A stretch of DNA of 6,288 nt from an uncultured bacterium (GTDB lineage Bacteria; Cloacimonadota; Cloacimonadia; Cloacimonadales; Cloacimonadaceae), in the NCBI GenBank assembly GCA_937924555.1, contig CALDSN010000034.1:1-6288 (forward strand). Reading direction: 5' to 3'. A program made the translations under genes and the position numbers. Every line of letters begins with the position of its first letter. Positions within the stretch are counted from its first letter, which is position 1. Below the pieces are notes generated by a model. The model saw nothing but the letters and a program-made list of their open reading frames with translations, ran no database searches and was not told the DNA's origin. Shown piece after piece: positions 6,157-6,288 of the stretch.

Positions 6157-6288
6157 ATGTCAGAACCGTTTGTGAACAAGTATCCCCGTGTTCTTATATA
6201 CGGCATGAGCTTTAAGCCCACCACCGGAGGTGGCATTACCTTATACAACCTCTTCAAAAACTGGCCTTCGGAGAATCTTGCCCTGGCA
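6157..6288 (+). CDS. Probable GT-B glycosyltransferase, N-terminus only (runs off right edge)
   Basis: Only the first 44 codons lie in the window and the frame is open to the last base. An AGGGAG site stands seven bases before the ATG at 6157. The peptide has a beta-strand (RVLIYGMSF, residues 11-19) followed by a glycine-rich turn, KPTTGGGITLYNLFKNWP (20-37). This is the N-terminal pattern of many GT4-like, GT-B fold transferases, where the GGG-T-L loop begins the first helix of the acceptor-side domain. It starts 40 bases after the 2-epimerase and would be a natural candidate to use the amino-sugar nucleotide made by the genes before it, as WbuB does beside fnlABC. The fold call rests on one motif; donor and acceptor cannot be told from this fragment. 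Confidence 0.65.
   Translation, partial: MSEPFVNKYPRVLIYGMSFKPTTGGGITLYNLFKNWPSENLALA

Overview
This window looks like part of a cell-surface polysaccharide (O-antigen or capsule) gene cluster from a Gram-negative bacterium. Everything reads left to right on the + strand. Base composition is moderate, in the mid-40s percent GC by eye. Nearly every gene has a clear Shine-Dalgarno sequence. The taxon cannot be fixed from the sequence alone. The first small protein has a pattern I loosely associate with Cloacimonadota-type genomes, but this is recollection, not proof.

Layout: (1) Positions 1-55 form a large, nearly perfect nested palindrome with no gene in it. (2) Positions 131-577 encode a basic 148-residue protein of unknown function behind a consensus AGGAGG site. 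(3) Positions 622-1917 encode a polytopic membrane protein of the Wzy/O-antigen-ligase type. (4) Positions 1946-6116 carry four tightly packed sugar-nucleotide genes: an FnlA/CapE/WbjB-type UDP-GlcNAc dehydratase-epimerase, an RmlD-like reductase with no cupin domain, a DegT/DnrJ/EryC1/StrS aminotransferase, and a WbjD/FnlC-type UDP-sugar 2-epimerase. (5) Position 6157 to the right edge is the start of a probable GT-B glycosyltransferase. Spacings are 44, 28, 11, 15, -4 and 40 bases, so one operon is likely.

How the genes work together: dehydratase-epimerase, RmlD-like reductase and 2-epimerase match the known three-step route from UDP-GlcNAc through UDP-L-RhaNAc to UDP-L-QuiNAc (the WbvB/WbvR/WbvD scheme). 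They fit the related UDP-L-FucNAc route less well, because that route uses a longer reductase with a C-terminal cupin epimerase. The aminotransferase sits between the reductase and the 2-epimerase but is not needed for UDP-L-QuiNAc. It therefore implies either a second amino sugar or a branch from the 4-keto intermediate. The glycosyltransferase at the right edge probably uses one of these sugars, and the Wzy-like protein would polymerise or transfer the finished units at the periplasmic face.

No tRNA, rRNA, CRISPR array, insertion sequence or convincing promoter was seen. The most notable open points are the palindrome, the orphan basic protein and the role of the aminotransferase.
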